Assembly (NCBI RefSeq): GCF_937616625.2
Contig: NC_065576.1
Coordinates: 32,142,628 to 32,206,627, forward strand
Source: Mercurialis annua
Taxonomy: Eukaryota; Streptophyta; Magnoliopsida; Malpighiales; Euphorbiaceae
DNA: 64,000 nucleotides
Direction of reading: 5' to 3'
Position 1 is the stretch's first letter; each line of letters opens with the position of its first letter. This document shows, piece by piece, positions 36,382 through 47,200 of this stretch. The notes beneath the pieces are model-generated. The model was not told where the DNA came from, made no database searches, and saw only the letters and a program-made list of their open reading frames with translations. The position numbers and the translations under genes are program-made.

Positions 36382-39300
36382 TGTGACGACCCAATTTCAT
36401 GAATCGTGACCGGCGCTAGGGTATGGGTATGGCTGTACCAAAACCCGTAGCAAGCCTTGCGGAAATCAATTAAACATTTAAACCTGCAGAAAACTGCTCG
36501 GGGGCAACCGAGACTCCAACCTAGGTCTAGAAATTTATATTACAGTTCTAATATAAATAACTTAAATATCTTGAATATTCTACAGCATGCCTTACATATA
36601 ATAATAAAATATTCCAGTGTAAACATGCTAATAATAATAATCGGTTTAATCGACAATCCCAAACGCAATGACAAATGTAATATATAAACTAGTTCTACTG
36701 CGGTCTAAGAGTTCGAAAACAGAAACTAGTTTAATAACATAAAAACCTCCGAGGAATCAAAAGAATCGGAGTGGACCAGCTTTCAAATCATAAACCTGGA
36801 AAATTTAGGAAAACAACGGGGTCAGATATACTGAGATGAGTTTGCAATACTATTTACATTTATTAAGTTTAAAACCCTTAAATCAAAACATTTTTATACT
36901 AATATAATATGATTATGGAAAACAGTATTGAAATGATCCCAGCGTAAGTATGACATAGCATACCGATAAACCAAGAGTGGACGGGAACAAATCCTCGTCA
37001 AATATTTATACCAGCGTAAGCAAGACTTTAGTCTGTCGTTTCCCAGAGTATTTACTGGTGCACACAGTCTCGATACAAGCCTATCGAGTAGCTCGTTTCA
37101 ATCCAGACCCATAATCCGTAAAAACAGTTCACAAATATTTATAATATTAAAATATGATACGGTACTTAATAAAGCGGTAAATAGCACTACAAACTCACTA
37201 CTTGCTTGTCCACGTGATCTTGGCAAACAGCTAACCCTGCGTAGACTCCGAAGCACGAGCAGTCGACCGGTCTAAAATAATAAATAGGTTAAAATCCGTT
37301 GACCCCTAACTCTAAGATCACTAGACACCACGCAGGACTAGCACAATTAAATAACCAGATAAATCACAGAGAAACACAATTTTCAAATAAATTGTAATGC
37401 CGTAATTAATTCAAGACTATTGAGTTCGCACTTAAATCCAATCCGAAAATATTATTAAAATAATATTTAATTGATATATAAAATGAATTCCTCAAATAGT
37501 GAGTTAGCCGAGTTTTTCAAAACTACCAAGCTGAACCCACATGTCGGTGACCCAAGTCCAAACCGACCCAACCGTAAAACCAGAGTTATAAACAACAATT
37601 TATAATTTAATATTTAATAAAATATTAATCGACATTAAAATAGAACTCAATAGCTTAAAATCCAAGTAATTAAATATTACCGGTAAATATATCAAATAAT
37701 TAAATAACAAAATGAAGCAAAAATATAAATTTAATTCCAAAGGCATTTTAAGCCAAAAATATCAATTTAACAATTAAATAATAATTAATGATAATTTTTA
37801 ATTTAATTTTTAATTAACACGAATATTATTTTTAGGTCTTAAAATAATATTAATAATTTTGACAAACTTTAAAATTAAATGAAATCTCCAAATTGTCACT
37901 TAATGTAGTCAATTATAAAATCATATATAATCCATAATAAATTTAATATTAATTTAAATTTAAAAATATTAAATCTCAAAATAATTCCAAACTATAAATA
38001 ATAATATTATTTAGAAAGTAAATCAATAAGTCGAAACGATTTCGTAATTTAAACTAAACACCAATTTAAAACAGTTAAGAGAAAAGATTAGGAATCAAAA
38101 GATTTTAAACATAAGAATTCAATGATCAAAAAGGCCCTTTAGCCAAAAAGAATTAAACACAACCAATTACCTACTGCCATCTTATCATCTTCCTCAACAA
38201 TCATTCAAAACTCAAACTCCATACTAACAGCAGCAAGTAAAACGTAACAAACCAAACCAAACTCTTAACAATTTATAATGATTCAAACTAACTTAATGAA
38301 CCAAGATCAAAATAAGATCAACCTCAAGCAAAGATCAAAGAGCCATCAATTCAAGTTATTCTAAGTTTTATTCTTGGAAATTTAGTATAGCAAGGATTAA
38401 GAAAAACCGAGAACGAAGCTCAAACTACCCATCATCCACGAAACCGAAAACAAATCCAGAGCTTAACAATTCTCTATTCAATATACACTAAACCCTTAAA
38501 AACAACCTAATCAAAAATCATAGCCCAGGATTTGAGAATTGATTCGGCAGTAACTATTAATCCAATAAACTCAGAATTGAACAAATAAGTACGGTGAGAC
38601 GGCGGCGATTACTACGGGTTCGTTTACGTACCGTTTGACAAACGAAAGGTGTAAAAACGTAGATGCGTGAGTCTACTTTCACGGGAAACAAACGGAATTG
38701 ATTTCGACCCTCGAACGGCTGCCAAACGAATTAAAATACGAAGGTATCGTTTAAAACTCAAAACTGAAAATAACTTAAAACGATACAATGTCGGCGAAGG
38801 GTACGGATTTGTTTACGTACCTTATGACAAAACAAAAGTTTGGAATCGTAGGGGATCAAGACTACAATGTCAGGAATCAAACGGAAGTGAATTTGATTCT
38901 GAAACGAGTAAGATATCAGTTATGAACGGAGATGTCGTTTTTGAACAAAAGTGAAATTTGAAACAAACTTACCGATTATTTCTCACCAACTTTGGAGGCA
39001 ATTATTAGCGATTTCTCCCAAGGAAAAACGAGGAAGATGGCGGCTAGGTTTAGTATGAAGTGTGGTGAGTATTTTTGATTTGGAGAGCGTTTTAAAAACA
39101 CAAACGGATTGAGAGAAATCAGGGGCCAAAACTGCCCCCTCTGGATTATCGCAGCAGGTCTCGAACGAGACCTGCTGGTTTATACAGGTCTCGTACGAGA
39201 CCTGTGGGTCTCGAACGAGACCTGTGGGTCTCGAACGAGACCTGCTTAAAAAACGCATGTCTCGTACGAGACCTACATTTCCCGTACGAGACCAGGTCTC

Positions 39301-39543
39301 GTTTGAACCTGGTTCAACGAGACCTGGTCCAACCAATTCTGGTTGGACCGAAACCCAACCCGGATAATTTTTTTTTTTAAATATATATTTTCAAAACCCG
39401 GACTTCAATTAACTCTTTTCGAAACCCGGACTAAAATTAACCCATTCTCGAATCCGATCACAAAATGAGTTTAATTTACGTAAACTACTAAAATGTTACC
39501 GGAACTCGCAACTTAAATTTTTAAAATTTTACGGGATATTACA
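36382..39543 (-). repeat. 5' LTR of element K
   Basis: 3.16 kb; on the minus strand it starts TGTAATATCCCG (39543) and ends GGGTCGTCACA (36382). In transcription order: GGTCTCG(T/A)ACGAGACC palindromes (39150-39330), a short purine/pyrimidine-rich leader, a GGTAAGT-like donor near 38967-38974, two copies of a GTACGTAAAC block (38619-38650 and 38808-38840), the CTAGTCCTACGTGGTGTCTAG block, the hairpin (37069-37088) and the GCGCCGGTC end. Coding frames seen inside it are fortuitous. Confidence 0.93.
39150..39330. repeat. Palindrome array in element K 5' LTR
   Basis: At least six copies of GGTCTCGAACGAGACC, GGTCTCGTACGAGACC or half-copies, separated by short spacers such as TGCTGGTTTATACA and TGTG. 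Each unit is self-complementary. On the minus strand the array lies roughly 210-390 bp from the LTR start. Confidence 0.85.
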
Positions 39544-40130
39544 AGTTTACAAGAAAGATTGTAAAGAATAGAAAAAAGAAGGATGAAACAAGTAAGTTGT
39601 CCAACACATATAATTCATTTGCATTTGAAAGAACAAGAATCGGAGAAAGAAACTTAAAAGAGAAGAGAAATTGGCGACCAAACTTGCAATTGATACGGTT
39701 TCTTCGTTCGGCGTCGGAATCGAGCAATTTTTGCGCCGTTGAATTAAGAATTCAATTGTCTATCATCCTAGAGCATCAAATTAAGGTTAGATTGTTGTTT
39801 GATTTTCTGAAAATCTAGGGTTTGGGGCTGTTCATGTGAAAGTCAAGTTCGAACAAATCGAATTAATCACAATCACATTGTTTTTAATGTTTTTAATACG
39901 AATTGAGATGGGCTATGTGTATTGATGGAGAATCAAGTCGAGATGATTTTGGGAATTTTCCGGAGGTCAGAAACGCGTTGGAGTGGGCTGAGGAGCCGAC
40001 TCAGCGTCTCTCACGGCTTGAGATAGCGCCTCGCGTCGCGAGACTAGGTATTACGATGCGAGACCATTCTCTCACGACGTGAGACCTTGTCTCACACCGT
40101 GAGAGAGCTAGGCACTATATGCACAACCAC
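39544..40130 (+). repeat. LTR J, middle part
   Basis: Continues LTR J after element K; AGTTT at 39544-39548 is the K target duplication. It carries a palindrome array at about 39990-40110 (CTCGCGTCGCGAG, TCTCACGACGTGAGA, TCTCACACCGTGAGA). It is cut by LTR F at 40131. Confidence 0.75.
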
Positions 40131-41467
40131 TGTTGATAAAAATATTTTTTAAAGAGAGTGAAGTATGATTTTGAACTCCAATTCGTTTAGCAATAAGTAA
40201 AAGGTTTTTCGATTACAAACTACGGAATTAAATTAAAGCAAGCAATGATTAAACTATAAAACAAACAACAAATCACAAATTAATTAATTAAGGGATTGAA
40301 ACAAATAGGCGCCGTTTGGGTCAAGTCATTATAAAGCCCTAATTCCGCTCTCTCGAGTCAAAAACTAGGAAAATCACAATTAATTAATTAACCGACATCT
40401 ACATCGCCCTACCGTTGTTAGATGTCGAGTAAACCAATTAATTGCAATTCAACACGTAAACTTAAAGACCGCCTAATTCTTCAACTGCCCTAGTCTGATT
40501 AGTTCCTAGGTTTATGGTTAAACAAGTCCGTCTAATTAATTGACCCTCGTCTAATTAATCAGACCTAAGACCTAGGATAACAGATCATACTAACCTAGGC
40601 ATTAAGCATACAAACCGGAACAAACCATAGCCCATACACTCCTAATCCTTAGATCCTAACATGCCTTCATTAAGAACCCCCAAACAAGGGGTTTAGCCTA
40701 CCATCACTAAGCTAATATCAACTACCAAGCAATAATAATAGACATAATAAGGATAGAGAAATTTACCTTATAAAGAAATGAAGAACAATCAAACATAAAT
40801 AAGATAATGAAGACCCATTAATAATACTTGTATTGAAAGTGATTTTAATACCCAAAATCTGGAAATGAGTACCAAAAACACCAAGAACATTCAAATCTCT
40901 CACTAATTTTGGGAGTACAAAAGGAATAAAAACTACTACTTGATTGATGTCTTACCAAAGTGCTAGATAAAATGACCTAAAAAGATAAAGTGTCTTATAT
41001 AGGCAAGATAATAAGGCAATAAAACATCCTATTACAAGTGTGTTGGTCCAAAAGAGGAAGTGGTCCACGAGAGCACAGGGACCCAAAATGATTTGAATTG
41101 CTGAGAACATGTTCTTCTCGATCGAGAAACTTCATTAAAACTAGCTTCTCGATCGAGAAGGCTGATTTGCCAATTTTCTGCAACATTTTGGAGTGCTTCT
41201 TGATCGAGAAGCTTGTGACTCTGGGGCTTTTCGATTAAGACCTAGGCTGAAATGGCCTTCCGTATCGCCAGATTGCTTCAAGGCTTCAATCCAACTTCCG
41301 ACTTCCAATACTTTGTGCTTTTGAACCCAAAAACCTTCACATCCGCTCCGTTTATCCTAAAATGCTAACACACGTAATAAGAGACATAATCACTTAAAAC
41401 ATATGATAAAAAGCATATAAAGTTATGTAAAAGCAACTTGTATTATAGGAGTATTTTACTCCTACCA
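40131..41467 (-). repeat. Solo LTR F of a second LTR family
   Basis: On the minus strand it begins TGGTAGGAGTAAAATACTCC (41467) and ends in TTTTTATCAACA (40131). The ends differ from the TGTAATA family. The flanks ACCAC (40126-40130) and GCCAC (41468-41472) match at four of five bases and are the likely TSD. Four TTCTCGATCGAGAAG palindromes (about 41110-41215) lie upstream of a TATATAAG box on the minus strand (near 40994-41002). There is no interior, so it is a solo LTR. The superfamily is not certain; the terminal hairpin GGAGTAAAATACTCC is common in Ty3/gypsy LTRs of plants. Confidence 0.75.
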
Positions 41468-41472
41468 GCCAC

Positions 41473-43139
41473 CTTGGACACGGGTACGACGTGCCGAGGT
41501 CCGACACGCTGTACCCTATCTTGATATTGCCCATTAGACTCCGAAATTATGAAATTTGGACATAGAACACGACATTTACAATTAAGGTTTTCGAACGTAT
41601 GTAATGCGTAATTGGAAATCGATAAGATGAATGTGACAAGTAAATCGGCCAAGTATAAAATACGATTAAGAGTTAGAGGATTCAAGAAATCGTATTAAAT
41701 AAAACAAGATGGTATTGGTTTAAGTTTGCAATTAGGGTACTGATATTAAGTTGACGTTTATGAGTTAAACATACATGTGATTTGAATATATAACAGACGT
41801 ATCGACAAGCTACCGAATCGACAACATTGTGTATTTGAAGATCGATCGATCAACGCGTATTGTCATTAAATCTTCGTATAGTGAAGCTATCGGATCAGGA
41901 AACTAGGATATTCGATAAATCGACTTATTTGGAGCTTAGGTATAGGGATATGGAAATAGCGGTTACTGTGAGTTACACTTTACGTTTGTGTATAATTACA
42001 CAATAGATGGTTTGATATTATAAGTATGAATATTAAACTACATCACATGCCATAATATTTTATCGTTATAAATGAATTTTTGTATTGTATGATCAAATAT
42101 TTGATTATGAAAACTAGTTTATGATCCGGAGAAATAAGCTACCTATTGGGCGTCAATAGGCTGTGTGATCACCAATGTCCGGGTAAGTCATAGAATTAAT
42201 CTAGATCGCTTTGTAGAGTACTCTTCTCGTTTGATAAGATACAAGTTTGAACTTGGTGGAACTATCTCGGGACCTGTATCTAGAGTTAACTCGGTGGAAC
42301 TATCCTGGGACTCGTCTCGATCGATCGTTTGGTTATAAGAAATGGTACTAGTTAAACTTGGTCGACATATCCCGGGACTGTACCACTTGGTAAAGGTTAA
42401 ACTCGGTCGAATTATCTCGGGACCTGACCAAAAGGATTTGAGAAATCTTATTCGCTCGCTGTGATAGGAATTCTACCCTAGTCCAGGTGGTTTTGGGATT
42501 AGGGTTTTGATCATATTGAATGCTTGAACTATACTATATGTTCGTATATATATGTTTTGTTTTAAATGCGGTGTTACTTTATATAATACCTTTAGTAATG
42601 TGTAAACTCCCTCACCATAATCTGATCCCGTTGATGTTTACCTCTTTCAGGTGGCTAATGTCGGATCAGACAATCAATCTATTTTGTGCCGAAAGTCGTT
42701 GGTTTGCACAAAGTACGAGTTCCCCTTAGCCCTGCAGTGGTATACGGTGACCAGATGTAGCCTAATATAGCGGGGTTTTACAATATATGTTTATACCTGC
42801 TATTCTGTGTATGTCTGTGGTTAGGCTATGCTATATAGTATGGTCATTTTGATGTTGTTTATGTTAACATCTTTTGCATAGATCGATATATGGGCTAGTA
42901 CATACGAGTTGCAGAAGTTGACCGCCTACTATGATAATATTGTTTGTTGTATTGACAATGTGTTATACATGTGGTATGGTGTTATGTTTCCAAACGTGTC
43001 TTTCTTATTACATGTTTGTATGATTGTTGTGTACATGTTTCAGCAAAAAAGTTGATTGGTAATAGGCTTATAACGGGTTTCGGAGCTACCTCTCCCATTC
43101 CTTAGCGCTAGTCTCGACTCAATAATTTAGGTCATGACA
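41473..43139 (+). repeat. LTR J, last part
   Basis: Completes LTR J: the hairpin at 42142-42160 (CCTATTGGGCGTCAATAGG, as in element B), four repeats of AACTCGGT..CTATCTCGGGAC at 42250-42430, and the end TTTAGGTCATGACA. TAGGA (43140-43144) repeats the bases before 30192. Confidence 0.85.
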
Positions 43140-43660
43140 TAGGACTAGCATAAAACCACAACCAAAATACAAGCCAAAGTACACATACATCCAACCCATT
43201 CAATAAACTATTAAGCTTTGATGAGATCTCGTTTTAAAATAATTCCAGAGTACCATTAAACTTAGATAATAACTTTTAAAATCAGAAGAATTCTCAGAGT
43301 GATGTGTTAGCCATATATCAACTATATGCTCAACACAACATGTCGGGCGACAAAAGTCTAACCCGACCAAACTTAAACCAGAGAAAAATCCAAAGTTATA
43401 ATCTTAAAGCAAAAACAATGTATATGAAAACATAGAACTCATTTATAAGCTTAACCAAACTAACTCAAAACCATAAGCAACAATATGCCAACAAATTGCC
43501 AAAACTTGGCAATTTCCACCCGGAGTTCATACATCTCAAATAAAACACCTTAAATGGAATTAAACATGATTGCAATTACTTTAAAACAACTAAACTCAGA
43601 TCTGAAATAGTATAGAAATCAACAACAAAACAAGGGAAAAACATTACATATCTTATATAT
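43140..43660 (-). repeat. Minus-strand LTR L, right part
   Basis: After the TAGGA duplication, CTAGCATAAAACCACAACC continues LTR L from 30191, followed by ATGTCGGGCGACAAAAGTCTAACCCGACC, the reverse of the GGGTCGGGTTAGACTTG-type block seen in the other LTRs. It may be the 3' LTR of the decayed element M to its right, but the link cannot be proven. Confidence 0.65.
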
Positions 43661-44148
43661 AGTGTTTCAAATGAGAAAATAGGAGACAACTCTTAAAAGG
43701 GTGCTTGGCCAATAACGGAAACCATGTGTGACTGTTGAGAAAATTCTGAATCTTTCTTTTCTTCATGTCTTGAATCGAGACTAGCAACTTATGGAGTTGT
43801 CTCGATTCGAGACAACCTTCGAATAAGCTACTAAGATGATCTATTGCTATTTTAAGTAAGAACGATAAGAAAAATCATAAAACTAGAGAGAAAGTTGTTT
43901 CTACAATAATGTAGGGTGACTAATATTCTCTATCAAATCCCTCTTAACCTAAAAAGAGATAATATGATTTATACAGTGTTTCAAATGAGGAAATAGGAGA
44001 CAACTCTTAAAAGGGTGCTTGGCCAATTACGGAAACCATGTGTGACTGTTGAAAAAATTATGAATCTTTCTTTTCTTCATGTCTCAAATCGAGACTTGCA
44101 ACTTAAGGAGTTGTCTCGATTCGAGACAACCTTCGAATAAGCTACTGC
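43661..44148 (-). repeat. Direct duplication of a promoter-palindrome segment
   Basis: About 170 bp at 43661-43833 recurs at 43975-44147 with few changes. On the minus strand each copy consists of TCTCGAATCGAGACA-type palindromes followed by a TATA-like motif (TATATATAAG left of copy 1, TATAAAT at 43967-43974 for copy 2). A 140-bp spacer separates them. Confidence 0.7.
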
Positions 44149-44435
44149 CTTGCCTTCAAGTTCATCTCGATTCGAGATGCTTCTTTATGTGGGGTGTCTT
44201 GAATCGAGACACCCTCTGAGATGGGGAAGAAGTCTTCGCTTGCTTCCGACTTTCGCACTTGACTTCCGCTTTTGACGATTCTTCACTCTTCTGGCCTCAA
44301 AACACTCCGCAATGCTCTTGATTCCCTGAAACATACACACGCTATAAGGTATACATTATCATAGAAAAGCGAGGTGAAAACATACAAAAGCATACGGAAT
44401 AGCACTCTAATAATAGGAGTATTTTACTTCTATCA
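44149..44435 (-). repeat. LTR G fragment, F family
   Basis: On the minus strand it begins TGATAGAAGTAAAATACTCC (44435), the F-type LTR head, and passes through CATACAC and CTTCCGACTT stretches found in F to more CTCGATTCGAGA palindromes. It abuts the decayed gypsy RNase H sequence at CCTTACCC. Its other end is not clear and may include part of the duplicated segment to the left. Confidence 0.6.
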
Positions 44436-45973
44436 CCTTACCCGGATGGTACTGAATGTAACAATCGTGTTCCTTTAGTAACTCCAACCATCTTCTCTGC
44501 CTCAAATTCAACTCACGCTGATCAGAGATGTACTTCAGACTCTTATGATCAGCAAATACCTCGCAAGTCACACCGTACCAATAGTGCCTCCAAATATTTA
44601 GAGTGAAAACCACAGTTGCTAACTCCAGATCATGGGTAGGATAATTCATCTCATGCTTCTTCAACTGACGGGAAGCATAGGCAATCACCTTACTATGCTG
44701 CATCAAATGCAACACAAACCGATACGAGAAGCATCTACACTATGAACCCCTCGATGCCAGATGGCAAAGCCAACACAGGAGCTGTAGTCAAAATCTCTTT
44801 GAGCTTCTCAAAGCTCGCCTCACACTTATCGGTCCACTCACACTTAACACTCTTTTGTGTCAGTTTAGTCAAAGGTGCAAATATTCGGGAGAAATCCTGC
44901 ACGAACTGACAATAGTAGCCAGCTAACCCAAGAAAAGTTCTGATCTCGGTAACTGACCTCGGCCTCTGCTAATCCATAACAGCCTCAATATTCTTTGGAT
45001 CAACCTTGATCCCATTTTTAGACACCATGTGTGCAAGAAAGGTAATCTTATCCAACCAAAACTCACACATGGAGAACTTAGCATACAATTGGTGCTCTCG
45101 CAACGTCTGTATCATTGTTCTCAAATGGTAAGCATGCTCCTCCTCACTCTGAGAGTAAATCAATATGTCATCAATGAACATGGCAACAAAATGATTCGGA
45201 AACGACTTGAAAACCTGATTCATCATATCCATAAACGCTACTGGTGCGTTAGTCTACCCAAACGACATGACCGGAAACTCGAAATGCCCATAACCCGTTC
45301 TGAAAGCAGTTTTAGGCACATCGACATCGCGAATCCGAAGTTGATGATACCTGGATCCCAAGTCAATCTTAAAAAAATATTTCTCACCCTGCAACTACTC
45401 GAACAAATCATCAATGCGAGGAAGATGATATATGTTATTGATAGTAACCTTGTTCAACTTCCTGTAGTCAATACAGAGCCGAAAGGAACTGTCCTCCTTC
45501 TTGACGCACATAACAAGAGCACCCCACAGAGAAGTACTAGGTCTGATAAAACTGCTGTCCATCAACTCTTGCATCTATTCTTTCAATTTTTTAAGCTCAG
45601 CAGGAGTCATCCGATATGAAGGTATCAAAATAGGAGATGTTACAGGAACAATATCGATAATGAACTCGATGTCACGATCAGGCGGTAATCCAGGTAACTC
45701 CTCTGGAAACACATCAGTGAAGTCATTCACTATAGGGACATTGTTCATGCTACCAACATCCGCACACAAATCACGAACCACTGCTAGAAACCCTTGGCAA
45801 CCTTCGCCCAACATGCGCTTGGCCTTGATCGTAGATATGATATTCTTAGGTGAATCCACCGTCTCCCCTTGGAAAGAAAAAGGAAAGTCACCAGGAATTC
45901 CAAACACAACCGACTTCCCTTGACAGTCGATTGAAGCATAATGGCGTGAGAGACAATCCATCCCCAAGATAAC
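44436..45973 (-). pseudogene. Decayed gypsy protease/RT/RNase H fragment (element M)
   Basis: Minus-strand relic closely related to the polyprotein of element K. It begins in the linker after protease (GMDCLSRHYASIDCQGKS), runs through RT (FIDDILIYS near 45165-45190) and RNase H ([25 protein letters not shown]), and ends at QYHPGK. The frame is broken by a TAG after PAELKKLKE near 45572, by substitutions to stops in the 45233-45570 part, and by at least one frameshift between RT and RNase H (near 44720-44760, where bases are missing relative to K). Gag lies to the right of an insertion by element E at 45974 and is not in the window. Integrase is absent, replaced by LTR G. Confidence 0.88.
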
Positions 45974-47200
45974 TGTAATAACCCGTATTTTTATAACTTG
46001 TTTTGGTGGTTGGTTGTCCGTTTAAAGTTTGGTTTGTGATGGACTTTGGTTGTGTTTTCACTTTGACATGTTCTCGTTGTGCTTTCGACTTGTTTTCGGA
46101 TTGATTTATGTGCGAATTAGTATATGTGGTACCTTGGTTGTGTCATGTTGAATGACCTATGTGTACCCCTTGAACCTTTAAGTATTTGATGTTGAATTGA
46201 TTTATTTCTGGGTTGTTATCGAAATAATGTTTGCATGTTTTCCAAATCTTCCATGTTGTAGTAAAACGTACATATCTCCCAATTGACTGTCAGATCGGGC
46301 TGCCCTTTGGATATGTTGTACACAAGAGGATTATCTTTCATTTGACCGTTAGGATCGTTGTTTCGACCCCTATTCGGGTCAACCGGACCTACTGGGTAGA
46401 TCAAGCCATAGGTCCGGTCCACTTCGTTTTTTGGCTAGGACAGTGGGTCAACCAGCCCTATAACCGGACCTACTGGGTAGAACCGGCCGTAGGTCCGGTT
46501 AGCTTCGTTTTTGCCTATTTAAACTCCGTTTCTGCGACCTAATCAGCCCCCTTTTAATTTCTAAAACCCTAAACTCATTCTAAACACTTACTTGGCGTTT
46601 TCCCTTCGATTCTTGGTGTCCAAAACTTTTGGTAAGTGATTTAAATCTTATTTTTCAATCTTAATTCTTAGCTTAATCAATTGAGGCTTATGGTTTTCCA
46701 TTCAAATCAATTTTGTAGCTTTGAATCCAACCCATCTCTGAGATTCTTGTACTCCTTGGTCTAATAAGGTATTTAATCCCTTTCCCTTTGGTTTTAATCG
46801 ATTTAAATCGCTGAGATTATTAGGTTGTAGTTATACCTTTGTGTTGTTGATTGTTGTAGCTTGAGTTTTGTATATGTTGTGGCTGATTCTTCATGCTTAG
46901 GGCTGATCTATAGTGTTTTGGCTAGCATCATTGTATTTGAAATTATTGTGGATTGAATCTTGGTTATTGTGACATAGATTCAAAGGATAGATTGTGTGAA
47001 TTGTATAAATTGTTTTAGTTGAATCATTGGCTGCCCATATCATTTTGAAATGGATCTATGTTGCTAGAGTTAAATAAATAATGTTTGGTTTTTTATATCC
47101 ATAGGTTGAATTATTACAATGTTGTAGGGAATTGGAATACTATAAACTGTTTTGTTATTCTTGATTTTAGGGCTGTAAATAATGGAATTAGCATGTGTTT
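45974..47200 (+). repeat. 5' LTR of element E, first part
   Basis: TGTAATAACCCG start. It matches 56049-57270 of the 3' LTR almost base for base. It contains paired ACCGGACCTAC / GTAGGTCCGGT palindromes (46365-46500), TATTTAAA (46516-46523) and GGTAAGT (46631-46637). Confidence 0.9.
46516..46523 (+). promoter_or_regulatory. TATA box of element E 5' LTR
   Basis: TATTTAAA directly after the palindrome array; the same box is at 56592-56599 in the 3' LTR. Confidence 0.6.

Larger units (their letters stand above)
30789..39543 (-). mobile_element. Gypsy chromovirus-type element K
   Basis: 8.76 kb, minus strand, inserted in LTR J with the perfect 5-bp TSD AGTTT (30784-30788; 39544-39548). The order on the minus strand is 5' LTR, iMet PBS, gag-protease-RT-RNase H-integrase, then a 3' LTR lacking its first 2.1 kb. 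The two LTRs differ at about thirty positions over the 1.06 kb they share (hand count), so insertion was not very recent. The deletion removed the end of integrase, any chromodomain, the PPT and most of U3. It cannot move on its own. Confidence 0.93.

Noticed and set aside
38667..38954. 95-codon frame with basic residues
   Set aside because: Located within the 5' LTR of element K, on the strand opposite to its transcription; no motif.
45029..45619. 196-codon plus-strand frame
   Set aside because: Antisense to the decayed RT of element M.
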